64,000 nt of DNA from Channallabes apus. Taxonomy: Eukaryota > Chordata > Actinopteri > Siluriformes > Clariidae. Below, in pieces: positions 1-12,100 of this stretch. The notes below the pieces were generated by a model that saw only the letters and a program-made list of their open reading frames with translations, did no database searches and was not told the DNA's origin. The position numbers were made by a program, and so were the translations under genes. Numbering within the stretch: position 1 is the stretch's first letter; every line of letters begins with the position of its first letter. The stretch lies in assembly GCA_030522415.1 (NCBI GenBank), contig CM060109.1, forward strand, positions 29,373,392 to 29,437,391, given 5' to 3'.

Positions 1-378
1 GAAGTGTCTACTACATCCTTTTCACGGTTTATACATTATTTCGATCCTCTCGTGTATTTTATCCTCTTTTTTTTTTTTTTTGTCTCAATAAAAAAATAAA
101 AAAATAAAAAAATACTAGATATTCTCGTAATACGGTGACGTAGGGAGAAAAAAAACTCGCCGCTACTGGATTCACTCTGTTTATTTTGCCCTTTTCCCCT
201 CTGTACAGCCTGTAGGATGATGAGATATATCCGGTCCTCCGAAGTGTAAAATGAACGTGAAGAAAACGCACTAGAAGTGTTTTCCTCGCGTTCGTTGGTA
301 TTTGAACGCAAAGAAAAAGCTGCATGCAACGTTTTTTTTATTTTTTTATTACCCCGTATAACCGCGCAGCCGGTGAGT
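1..378. other. no gene seen, T-rich and low-complexity sequence
   Basis: Contains a T17-like tract near 68 and (AAAAATA)n-type sequence near 90-112. Open frames here are short and low-complexity. It is probably pdia5 intron 1 or upstream DNA. Confidence 0.5.
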
Positions 379-420
379 GTTCACACGGGCTTTGGTGACG
401 TCACCGAAGCCCGTGTGAAC
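379..420. repeat. 42-bp near-perfect palindrome centred on TGACGTCA
   Basis: The arms 379-399 and 400-420 are reverse complements with one mismatch. The centre is the 8-bp CRE/ATF site tgacgtca at 396-403. A further short stem, gtgag at 373-377 with ctcac at 424-428, flanks it. It could be a hairpin-forming inverted repeat in a transposon or a dimeric ATF/CREB-type site. Confidence 0.8.
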
Positions 421-463
421 TCTCTCACTGACTCCTATGTATGTGTAGAAAACCCTCGGCACT

Positions 464-763
464 TCATCCGCGCTCACCGGACACTACGACCGGCAGAAAA
501 ACGGTCGATTTTAACACCCGATAAGAGGTGTTTAATGTAAATTGCTCCCATACCTTGGAGGACTTGGGGCGCGCGCTTTTTCCTGCAAACGCTTCTGTAA
601 ACTCCATTGCTAGTGTTAGTGTGTATCTGTGTGTGTATTTGTGCATCTTGTGGTCGCGCGCCTCAATAACGTGAGCAGCCCAACTAATCGATAACGGCAT
701 TCGTTGACAACGAATTTCATTATCGATAATTATCGATTTTATCGATTAGTTGTTGCAGCCCTA
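464..763 (-). mobile_element. 5' end of a degenerate hAT-type transposon
   Basis: Read on the minus strand, the end starts with a terminal sequence of the type cagggctgcaacaactaatc (763 leftward), rich in ATCGAT. Sub-terminal inverted repeats are caactaatcgat at 681-692 and atcgattagttg at 741-752. A short frame then begins MEFTEAFAGKSARPKSSKVW and EQFTLN, resembling the start of a BED zinc finger in hAT transposases. The finger's cysteine and histidine ligands do not follow, so the copy is broken. Its other end was not found. Confidence 0.6.
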
Positions 764-1606
764 GTCTAAAGTCAGTTATTAGTACAGTACTTCCGCCATC
801 CACTGTTGTGATTGATGTCATGGTTGTCATACGTCTGCAAAGAGGCTATATTTTCGTTAGCACTTTGACTCTTTAATGCTTTGAGTCAGTGGGATCTACT
901 TCTTGTTCTCTTTGTAAAGAATTTGTACAAAAATCTTAAGCTGGTGCAGGATGATGGGGAGAGATAATAAGGTAGTGGAATTAACTTTTTTTTTTTTTTA
1001 TCTTTTAATGATAAGACAAAATAACGCAGGTTATAACGTTATCAAGAACGTACAAAGACTTCTTTCAGAACATAAAGTGTAAAGCTGTACCATTACAGAA
1101 CACTGAAACTGGAGACTCCTTCCAGAAATGCTTAATGGAGTCTCTTCACAGAAAGTTTGACCAGATTCTTGATCACACAGTTGTTTATGTGGTGCAACTT
1201 TTTCAGCACTGTCTGACGAATCAGATTCAAGGCATCAGCATTGCGGGGATTAATAGAAAAAGCAGAAAATTAGAAAATGGAAACAGTTAACCACTAAATA
1301 TGTTTTATTGCTCTCTCCCAGCTATAAAGCTTATGAAAAGGATTGCTGCATTTTATATTCTTGTAGATTAACACAATAACTGAATATTATTAATACAGCT
1401 CTATAAGCTGTGTGGAAATGTGTTGTATCATCTTTATAATTGTTATTGTCTTTCTGGCTAACGTTGCGATTCGAATCCAGTACCACAATTACATCGGCAG
1501 GCACGCAGCCGGAGATGATGTCCTGAAGCGCCTGTGAGATTTTGCTGCGACAGTGAAATATGACAATGAATTTTTCCATTTCTCTCTGTTTCTCTGCCTT
1601 TCTCAG
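764..1606. other. pdia5 intron 1, nothing recognised
   Basis: No coding match was found; in particular no ATG with a signal peptide and a donor site that would join exon 2. A T tract lies near 987-1000. Confidence 0.5.
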
Positions 1607-1733
1607 GTCGTGGTTGTGTCCACGCTGCAGGCAGTCAAAGTGTCCCCGTTAATCGAAAGAGTCAGTGACCATAAGGATTTAAAAAAGCTGCTCAGGACCA
1701 GAACAAATGTGCTTGTTCTTTACACTAAGTCAG
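1607..1733 (+). CDS. pdia5: pdia5 exon 2
   Basis: Acceptor ctttctcag precedes 1607 and donor gtaagt follows 1733. The exon encodes the end of a hydrophobic signal peptide (VVVVSTLQA) and the first half of the non-catalytic N-terminal domain ([20 protein letters not shown], then NVLVLYTKS). It ends in phase 1, at the point where the catalytic domains split the active-site Trp codon. No start codon is seen; an in-frame Met at 1553 lies in intron sequence. Confidence 0.93.
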
Positions 1734-3082
1734 GTAAGTGTCAAGCCCTTAATTGAATACAATGATTTCAGCATGGTGTTATATGAACACTCTTACATTC
1801 TTAAGAATGTGTAGTGTCGTGTCCCTGACCATCATGACCTCCGCGGTTATTGAGATTCTGTATATATACAAAGTATTAGCATTTTTACATTACACTTCCA
1901 TTAGCTATGATGAAGCAAAACCTAAAAAACAAAAAATACTCAAAACCCCAACAAGCTTCAGTACAACCGTTATCAAAATGCAGTCTATAATTCGTCCTCA
2001 TCGGTGGAGGGATGCGCAGTGGCGTGTGTGATGATGTGTGGTTTCCTGGTCCATAAACGGCCCAAGTCCACATGCAGGAAAAGAATCTCCCAAGACTGAG
2101 CTGCGCCAGATATATTGGTTTCATAATTCAGGGCCCATTTCTGCAGGGTTAGGTCATTGGGTAAGGCTCAGGAGTATCGAGCAGAGCGCTTGATTGATGG
2201 CTGAGTCGGCTGCTCATCCTCTGAAAACCTGGTTTGCTTTCTGAATCTCTGCACATTTCCTCTCCGCGTCAATTCCCCTGTCGGATGTTCTCTCTCAGCT
2301 TTGACACGGCGGAGTAGCTGAGCTACTCCTTACAAGAGAGTGATGTTTTAGCAGGATACAGAATCTTTTATTGAGGAAATGTGCCATTTTCACTTAGTAG
2401 ATGTACAAGAATATTTCCTCAAGTGTGAATGCAAAGTGACTTCAAAATGCAAAGTGAAGTCCTAAATGAAGTCTGCATTTAAGGGTGTAATTCTTTCAGC
2501 ATGCTTCAGTGTAATCTGTCATTACTGTACTGACTTGTTTTACTTGTTTCTGTCTTGAAAGAATATCCAGTCAAAAGTATGTGCCCCCTCTTTTAATTCT
2601 GTATTTTTGTGTAAAAACACTTTAAAATGATCTGATCATAGTCAAAGATGAACAGCATGTAAAAAATTTTTTCCAAAAGTGCCATTATTTATTTAACAAA
2701 AACATTGATTATATATATTTAACAAAAATTGCAATAATGAGTACCCCCCATGACTTCATAGTGTGTAGATCCACCTTTAGCAGCAATGCGTTAAAGTATT
2801 CGTTTCCTGTATGACTTTCTGTCTTTCATATCGTTTTGTTTCATTTTTCAGTTCAACTTTTGCATTGCATTTTTGCATTTTTCAACAACATTTATTTCAG
2901 TTCATGCACAGCTTATGCACATCTTTCTTAAGGTCACGCCATAGCATGTTAATTATGTTGAGGTCTGGACTTTGACAAGCCCATTTCAGAACCTTTGATT
3001 CTTTCTTCATCTTTGTGAAATAAATAATGGCATGGTGAAAAAGCTTATATAATACATAAATATTTATATTTATGTATATATT

Positions 3083-3129
<47 letters not shown>

Positions 3130-6100
3130 ATAAATATCTTGTTCTTCTGAGATTGTGCTTGCCTAACATCCACTATGATATGATTTTTACCCACAAAATA
3201 GAGGGTGCACTAATTTTTACACATGTATTTACTTGCTTAGTGTTGAACAACTACAAAAAGTTATAAATTAATGAAGGAAGAGAGACAAAAAAAAGGGAAT
3301 TAGACCCAAATCAACTTAAATTTCACATTCAATATTGCAAACGTTTCTTATCCAGTTTCTTTCTTGTACCTCAGCTACATCTGGAGATGTTCATCTGAAA
3401 CTGCTGTCTGATGTGGCCCAAGCAGTGAAAGGCCAAGGGACTATCGCCTGGGTGAACTGCGGGTAGGTCTCGTTGAATGTTTCACGTCTTTCGTATCGAT
3501 GAATTAGCGATCTGCTAAATATAACACGTGACAGAAATGAGATCTGCAATTATCAGGAAATGGAGTGAGCATTAATGGGCACTGGAACACCCGCACAATG
3601 GCAAAGCTTAAAGCATTAGTAACAGGAAGAGAGAAAAGGTTTGTAAGCCCATGGGAATCAACTCGATTTGTAAATGAATGGTTTGTTAAATGTGGTGCAT
3701 ATACAGTATAGTGTTAATAGTACAGACCAAGGCTCATCAACTGGTGCACCACTGTCTGTATTCAAAATACTGGAGCAGAACTAACCAAGTTATGGGGGGA
3801 AAAAAAAACTGGCTGCTATTTGTGATGCATGAAATCATAAATATATAACCATATAAAGCATTGTTGTATCTGTAGCAGATCCCCTATTGTGGCCAAACAC
3901 ATGTTTTATTTTTCATGCAAAGAGAAGAGATTTCACAGAATTTCATACTTTTAACCACCAATGATGACATGACTGGTAAGAGCAGGCATTTATCCCATCT
4001 ATCAAATATAAAACATGTCTCATCTGTTCCCAGTCTGTGGTTACAAACGTGGTAACATGGATCCAAGAAACAAAACACATCCATCCCACAAATTGAAGTA
4101 ATCATGACTAATTTAAACATTAAAGTGTTGCTACTCAGGCATGTTTTACAAGGCTGAATTCTCTTACATCTTTTGAATAATCCTAATATTATTGATAAAA
4201 AGTGATAATGTTTGTGTGTAGATTAGTGATTACTGCGTTGCTCTAGTGAACTGGCAGCGCTTCCATCCTGCCCCTTGTAGGGTCCTTGAGCAACACTGCT
4301 GACCTGAATCCCATCTCAAGTGTACGCTGAGTTAAAGCATCACTTCAATGATTAATTGAAAATTAACCTTCTAAATAATCTTCTAAACTAGGCAGCTCAC
4401 AGGTACAGTACAGGCTGATGGAGCTCTTGTCCTTAACATCGATTCTTAGAAATGTATTGGGACTAAACAGCTCTGTGGTCTAAAGAAAACCACTTGCTAG
4501 TAAGACTAATCAGAAAAAAAGGATGCAGTTAGGAAGCATAAAGTTTGGATTCTAAAACAATGGAAAAGAGTCATTTGGTTTAATGCAGTGGTTCTCAAAG
4601 TGTGGGGCGCGCCCCACTAGTGGGGAATACAGACATGACAGGTGGGGCGCAATGAACGGGAGGAAATAAAAGGAAAGTACCTATTCTAATTCATGCTTTT
4701 CTTTATTGATAATGAAGAGCGTACGCTCAAAACTAAACAATCACACACAAACAAATGGATCATTAATACAAGTAAATTTAAAATAACATCAGTTGTGGGC
4801 CGGGAGAAAAAGTGGAACCATAGTGGAACAATAACTTCGGGTCAACTTCAGCAGCGCTGCTCAAATCACAAACCTGCGCGACCCACTGGGCAGCGCTGCG
4901 CGACTCTGACAGAAATAAACCGCGCCGACCATCAAAATACATTTTCTGGGATGCGCACGTACAAACCAGGCATGGCAAGGCGGAAACAATAATAAACAGT
5001 CCTGACATTTTAAATAGTTTGTAAATAAAAACACAGTGGGTCGCATTCGAGCGGCGCTGCGCTATCCACCGGGCTGCGCAAATAAACCAGATCATCACTG
5101 CGCTATTCAGGTAGTCGCGCTGCGCTGTATTTGCGCAGATATTTGGTTCAATCGGGTGCCACGGTTTCGTCCCACTTTTGATGTGTTTGGCTTCACATAC
5201 ACTTCGACAATGGAAGAAGACGAGCAGTGAGCTTGCTTATATGTGACAAAACCAACAACGAGGAGATTGTAAAGAAAAAAAGTGCCTCGTCTGTGGTGTG
5301 GAATTAGTTTGGGTATAAGAAAAGTGATACGAATGAGATGAACGTGATCCACTTTAAACATGTGGATTGCACAACCCTGGACATTACCATTCTTTTCCTA
5401 CTCGTACAGCTGCTCTTATTGTTCACATATTCTTCATATATTTTCTATATTGTGTATTGTTGTACAGTTATTTTATTTTAACTTTTGTTTTTATATTATA
5501 TTTTATTCTTTCCTATTTAAATTTACCCCCTATTTTATTTTTCATATTTATTTCCTATTCATAGTCTTTTATTTTAAGGATTTGAATTAAATAGAATTTT
5601 TGAATTTGATTTGCAAGGTACGCAAGTTCACTGTTTTAACAAGTGGTGGAAACACGTTAAACCTCTTCTATCATCTGAAATCCAAGCATTCAAACGAATA
5701 TGGCCAAAGTAAAAAAAAAATGCGGCAATCCTCAGCAATTCACAGTTTATATAAAATTACATTATGTAAAACAGTTTCTTTGTGTTTGAATTTTTATTTA
5801 TGCATTTTCAGATACAAATTGCTATATTGTGATTATATTGTTACCGAGGTAGAAAATAGCTTCTACTGTGATAGAAGATTTTGGTTATATCGCCCACCAC
5901 TAATGAAGCCTAACTTGCTTCATGGTGGGGATGGTGGGGGCAGAGGAGAGACCTGTGTGTGTTTTGTGTCTTATACCGCTGGCAGCAGACCGCATGAGAC
6001 CCAACAAATTAGGAAGACACTTAGAGACAACACACGTTAATAAGCCACTCGACTTCTTTCAAAGAAAGCTGGCAGAATACAGACAGCAGGAGAATCGCAT

Positions 6101-9100
6101 GGTAAAATCTGAATCAGTGGACAGCAAAGCACAAATGGCTTCATTTAAAGTTGCATACAGAATTGGCCAGTGCAAAAAAACTACAAACGATTGCTGAGCA
6201 GCTAATAAACATGGGGTCAGTTATGCAAAGATAAGTGACAATGTAAGCCTTTTATAACAATTGCGCGTGTATTTTATCTGTTTTTAATTTGGTGTTGTTT
6301 GATCTTATTGGTTTAGAAATTGATATTTCAATAAACAGTAAACTTGGCAGATTTCGTTATTATTTTGTTGACAAGTGGGGCTTGAAAATTTGCTCACCCC
6401 CTTAAGTGGGGAATGACAGAAAAAGTTTGAGAACCACTGGTTTAATGAGTCCAGATTGAGCCCATTTTAGAGTGATGGATACATCAGGGTAGGAAGCGAA
6501 ATGTATGAAGCAATACTGTACATCCATCATGCATAGAGGCAACCGTACAAGTCTCTGGATACAATGTTAATCTTGGATTGCTTCATAGAATGAAGTCAGC
6601 TATTGACGTGAATGTACTGAATGAACAGGTTATCACATCAGTGGAGTTTTTCTTTCCTGATTGCACACTCGTACAGTATTCCAGAACTCGGATTGTGAAA
6701 GAGTGATTCGGGAAGCATGAGGAATCATGTTTACACACGAACTTGCCACCACATTGTGTGCTGTAATCAAAGCTAAAGGCAACTGAATGAAATCTTGGAG
6801 TATGCACCCTTTTTATTAAATTTTTTTTTTAAGCCAGACAGTGTATGAACTTACAGACAATGAAATACTGAAAAAATTAAATTGTTTAAGGAATGTGTTT
6901 GGTAATCAGACATTCCAGGCAGTTAAAGTGTAGGACTGATTTGTTCTGCCATACTGTATAAACACACAGTTACTGTATGGTTACCAGTCTTTTACAATTT
7001 ATGTCTTAATGCATATTAAGGTTATGGAAGAGACATTTAAAATAGATAATTGGGGGGAAATATAAAATCTTTGTGTTTTGTTGTTGTTTTGTTTTCCTGC
7101 TTGTTGACGAAGGACTGCAATGATGTCACACTCGGGCATATACACTTCTTACTGTTCTACGCTCCCACCAATTCTTCCTGCAGATCTGTCAGATAAGGCA
7201 AGATAAATCTTTGAAAGAGATTCAGTGAAACCTTTTCATGCCAGTGACATGGCCCCTGTGCTGCGTGCAACTCTCTCGGCATCTGCCAACCCAGAAGAAC
7301 GTACCCATCCATTTTGTTCTTTATCTCTTTTCCTCCTGTTTGAGTTTCTCTTTTCTTTTCTCCCCTTCAACTTGTGAATCTGTCAGCCCTTAGCTCTATC
7401 TGTCTACATCTGCTGTGAAGAAGAAATGTGCAGGAGATAAACTGGAGATACACTTCTTATACCTTCCAGTTAAACATCAACTGAGACTCTACCTCAAGTA
7501 TTACTACTGAAGATTCACCTTTTTGTCAGTTGGTATCAAAAATTCACAAGTCACAAATCATTCGTCATATGTCTATAAACTATATTGCTGCAGTTATTAA
7601 ATGCACGTCTGGTTCTAGCACTCGGCCGGTTTAATGACCGAATATTCATTTTCCCAATCATCATTCCGAACACTGCAAGTTGAGAAAGTGGAGAGTGAAG
7701 TGGCAACGGTACTTAAGACGGGCTTATCTTACTGGCTTTTAAGTGCCTAGCTCAAGCTTCTCCTCATCAAGAATAATAGTTCTACTAATTGCACAGATTC
7801 CTGATTAGTTCTTGAAGGATTTGTGCTCTTTGCTGACTCTTCACTCCTTGGCCTACTTTAAGTGCATGGAGGTAGAGATGAAACAGCAAGTTTTATCAGT
7901 GCTCATGTCCAGGTGGTTGCCCTGGTGTTTTGCCTTTGAGTTAAGAGTTGGATACATCACTCAGCCTTCAGTAGTGGGAAAACAGCAAGATAAAAGTGAG
8001 CTTTTCCAAAAACAATACTTCTCTCAGTATGAGTGTATAGTTCTCTCAGTTCGTTTAGAAACGAATGGCTTTGCTAGGAGAAGAGCACATGTTGTGAGAT
8101 GACAAGGACTCGAGAGATGACCAGTTCACTGTGCTCAGGCATCATTAACACACCGGGTCAGAAATGGAGCAATTGCAGAAAAGATGTTTAAATGTTTATG
8201 TGAAATTACATTTGCATTATGGCGGCATGGTGGTGTAGCACTGTCGCCTTGCACCTCGATTCCCGGCCAGGCTTGATTCCTGTCTCTGTGTGCATGGAGT
8301 TTTTATGTTCTCCCTGTGCTTGGTGGGTTCCTCCAGCTACTCCGGTTTCCTCCCACAGTCGAGATTAGGCTAAATGGTGTTCCCAAATTGCCCGTAGTGT
8401 GTGAGTGTGTGTATGTGTGTGTGAGTGCCCTGCGATGGATTGGCACCCTGTCCAGGGTGTACCCTGCCTCATGCCCCAAGTCTCCTGGGATAGACTCCAG
8501 GCTCCCCGCGACCCTGAATTCAGGATAAAGTGGTATACAAGATGAGTAAGTGAGTGAAATGCATTATCAGGATTGGACATATTTTTGTTGTTATTTTTAC
8601 TGCCTTTGTCTTTAAATGGCTTTAAAACTCCTAATGTATTGGACAATGCTGCTGGTTTCCACTTCAGAAACTTTGTGATTGGTTTGAGTCAGTACAAAAA
8701 GTATCCAACTCCTCTGTCATCTCATGGGGCATGACAGCAGTGAGACATTGCATGCTTAGTCATTTCCCATTTCCTCTACTTTTAACTATTGTTGTATGCC
8801 ATGACTGATGTAGATTGGATTCCTTCTGCTCTGCCTCTGGCGGCATCTTTTTATTTCGAGTACATTCTGAACAGGTGAGCAATGCTTCTCCAATGACGCG
8901 TTCAATGATTCATGCAGAAAGCACAGTGGGCCAGTTGATATATTCAATTAGTTTTTTGCAAAATTTAGTTCTACGTTAATTATAGATTCAAACTCGCTCT
9001 CACACACAGGCGATTTGGAAACGCCAATTAGCCTAATCTGCATGTCTTGTGGGACTGTGAGAGGAAACGAGAGTTCATGGAGGAAACCAATCAAGTGCAG

Positions 9101-12100
9101 AGGTAGGCCTCAGACCCTTGACCATGGAGGTGCGAGGGCAGAGGGCTAACTATTACACCACTCTGCAAATGAATTTTCCTTGTTTTTAAATAAAGTTATC
9201 AAACTGTTTACTTCCAAATCAGGTTTAGGGCAGTTATATCAAGCAATTGAAACCTGAATTTGCAAATTTGCCTCAACTCGTGCCTTTTAGCCAGGCGTGC
9301 CTCTGAACCTAAGTTGCTTCTCACTTTGTAAATTCCTACGCCCCCCAATTTGGTGCAGCACAGAAGCCTCACTGTACCTTCCATAGATCACGAGTTGGAA
9401 TCTAGGTGGCATCACAATCATCTGTTGCAAGGAGTACAAAGGAGCAAAATTGGCCGTGCTCTCTGGAGCGGATGGTTCATGCCAACTTCTAAAACAATGG
9501 CCACAACTCGGGTCCCACATTGCTGTGTATGGCACATCTGCCGTTTCTGTTAGTGAGTCAGGATTTCACAAACCCACACATATAATTAAATTCCCCACCT
9601 GACAGCCTGCACTTTTGCTTTTTCTTTTCCTACCCTTCTACATTTAATGTCCTTTTTCAGACAAGTGTGATGAGGAACACGCATAAAGCTAATAAGACTG
9701 TCTCAGATCCTGTCTGAAGAGTAGAACGTCGGCGGGGGGGGGAGGGTGTTGGATGTCAGCAGCTTAAATTGAATTCTGTCTTTTTGAAATTTCATTAGCA
9801 TGGGGCTTTAGCTTTCTTGGTGCTTTCTGTCTACTGCAGTTGTTTCTATGTAATATGTTTCCTTGCTCATTATCACTTATACAAAAAGGGCAATGGAAGT
9901 TTTGGAGGATCGTGTGCATGCAAAGGCAAAGGGTAATTGCACATTCTTTCTGCGCTAGGCGCTAGGGAACTACGAGCCGCCATTGTTTGCTCAGGTAACT
10001 CATCGAGGGAACATTTGCGTAAACTGAAAAGACTCGGTTGTTACATACAGTATTACTGACTAAGAACAAGTTCGTTTCTGTATCCAGGCAGCTAGACTCA
10101 GCTAGACATTTTTTTTTTAATGGTTTGGTTTGTACCAGGTCTTCACACTGTCAGAAACAGTCTGAACTGGATGATCAACTTAATTATTATTATTTTTCAG
10201 AAATTAAACTCCTACATCTGCTGCACGGCTACATTGTCCACAGTAGGAATTTCCATCATCATCATATATATACAAACGCTAACTGATGAGCTACGGTACA
10301 TACTGTATGGAAACTTATTGACCAAATTTAATAAGAATGTCTTTCATTAAGTTGTTACTCTTGTCATCATATATTTACTGCCATTGCATTTTCTTTTCCT
10401 AATTCATTTTCTTGGTCTAAGCTTTTGTCTCTGCTTATTTGCATTATGACTGTGTAGTAGAAAACAGCACTGAGATTATAATCTTTGTCAAGTATATGCT
10501 CCAACTGTTTAACATCGCTTTGCTTGGTCCAAATAGACCCCCCCCCACACACACACACACTCCACAAGTTGGTAGAATCATTGACCTTGGAAAATGGAAA
10601 GTGCATGTAGTTTTCACATAGTATTCACTTCTGTAGCCAGTGTATGGGTTTTGGCATCTGGTCATCAAAATGGGCATTACAGGACCAAACTGTCTTTCAT
10701 AATCAGGCCTTATATACAGTAACTGTTGCTGAATGGGTACTTATATGACGTCAGGCTGTATGTGACAACACCCATATATTGATCTTTTTATCAAACTGCA
10801 CCTCTGTGATAGTTTAAAAATGGTTTAAAAACTATGCAGCTGCTGAACTGCCCTGAATCCGGCCACTATGTTGATTTGAACTAACATTACAAGATGGTTA
10901 TCCAAATGGCTAATTAGTCGTAGTAGCAGAATCAATTAAAGCACTTCTTCCATTTTGGATGTTGGTGCATTGCAAAAATTGTGATTCATTTGTTTTAAAT
11001 GTCTTCCTTATGGCTGCCCTAGTGATTGCACAATGTGCTGTAATATTAACTATCAATAAAACTTGAACATCATTTGTTTCCCAGTCTGGGACAGTAGTTT
11101 TTTTTTTTAATATGCAGTAAAAATGTGGAAAGGGTTGCTTGTGTTCGCCTGTTACTGTAGGATGTGCGTTTCTCATTTTTTTGGCTGCGTTATGGATTTC
11201 TGCTACACCATCATGAGAGATTAATCCTCCAGTCTGTTCATCTGTCTTTCTTCCCCTCCAGGGATTCTGAGGGTCGCAAACTCTGTAAGAAGGTGAAAGT
11301 GGATCCAAGTTCAAAGACAGCCGGATTCGAAATCCTCCATTATAAGTGAGTGTGCTCTCCACATTTATAAAGATTTTTACTGAGTGAGTTTAACGTATTA
11401 TTGGAAATCCAACCAAAAGTAGCAGATAATGAGCTCACTGCCAGCATGGGTCAGTAACTCTTTTGCTTTATTTCTTTTCTTTTTTTTTTTTTTTTTTTTC
11501 TAAAAACAGAGATGGGACCTTTCATACAGAATACAACAGACCAGCCACGCTTAAGGTAATTGCTATGAACATTGCGGTTTGATGTTCTGTTTTGAATAAA
11601 AAAAGAAAATATGAGACATCATTTAAACTTAGTTTTCTCCTCACTATGGAGTCGACGTTTTATTTTTGAATCACGATGGAAACCTGGGTTTTGGCAACTG
11701 TGAGCTCTGTACTTTCAAGAATATGACCGTGAAAAAACAAAAGGGTTTCATAAATTTCGTTTCGCAGATGTGTTTCTACAAGCTATCCTCTTTAATAAAG
11801 TGAGCTTGTTACATGTCCAACTGTCCTGGGTTTACAACGTCTCGGCATTTTATTGAATTTATAATAGGCGGTTGAGCAATGGGTTTCAGTCAAGAGACTC
11901 GCTCATGTGGAGCCCGTAGTTTGATCTGTTATAACTCATTGATCCTGCTTGTGCACGTAATTTCACACTACACAAACAAGTACGGCTTCACACCTCCGAT
12001 GCTAATCTGACAGTGTAGTAAATCTGTATGACTGATACCGAATCAACCCACCCCCTCGTGTTCGTATCTTTTAACCACTTTCTTTCGTTTCTTCCTGTTG

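Noticed and set aside
3884..4120. Cysteine-rich 78-codon minus-strand frame
   Set aside because: It has no signal peptide or known cysteine pattern and sits in intron DNA; likely chance.
4693..5361. Frames of 60-106 codons on both strands in a GC-rich patch
   Set aside because: They lie in the non-coding 5' part of the hAT element and have no family motif.
9386..9405. A genuine tRNA gene
   Set aside because: Only a B-box-like segment is present; no cloverleaf with an anticodon stem could be formed, so a SINE head is more likely.
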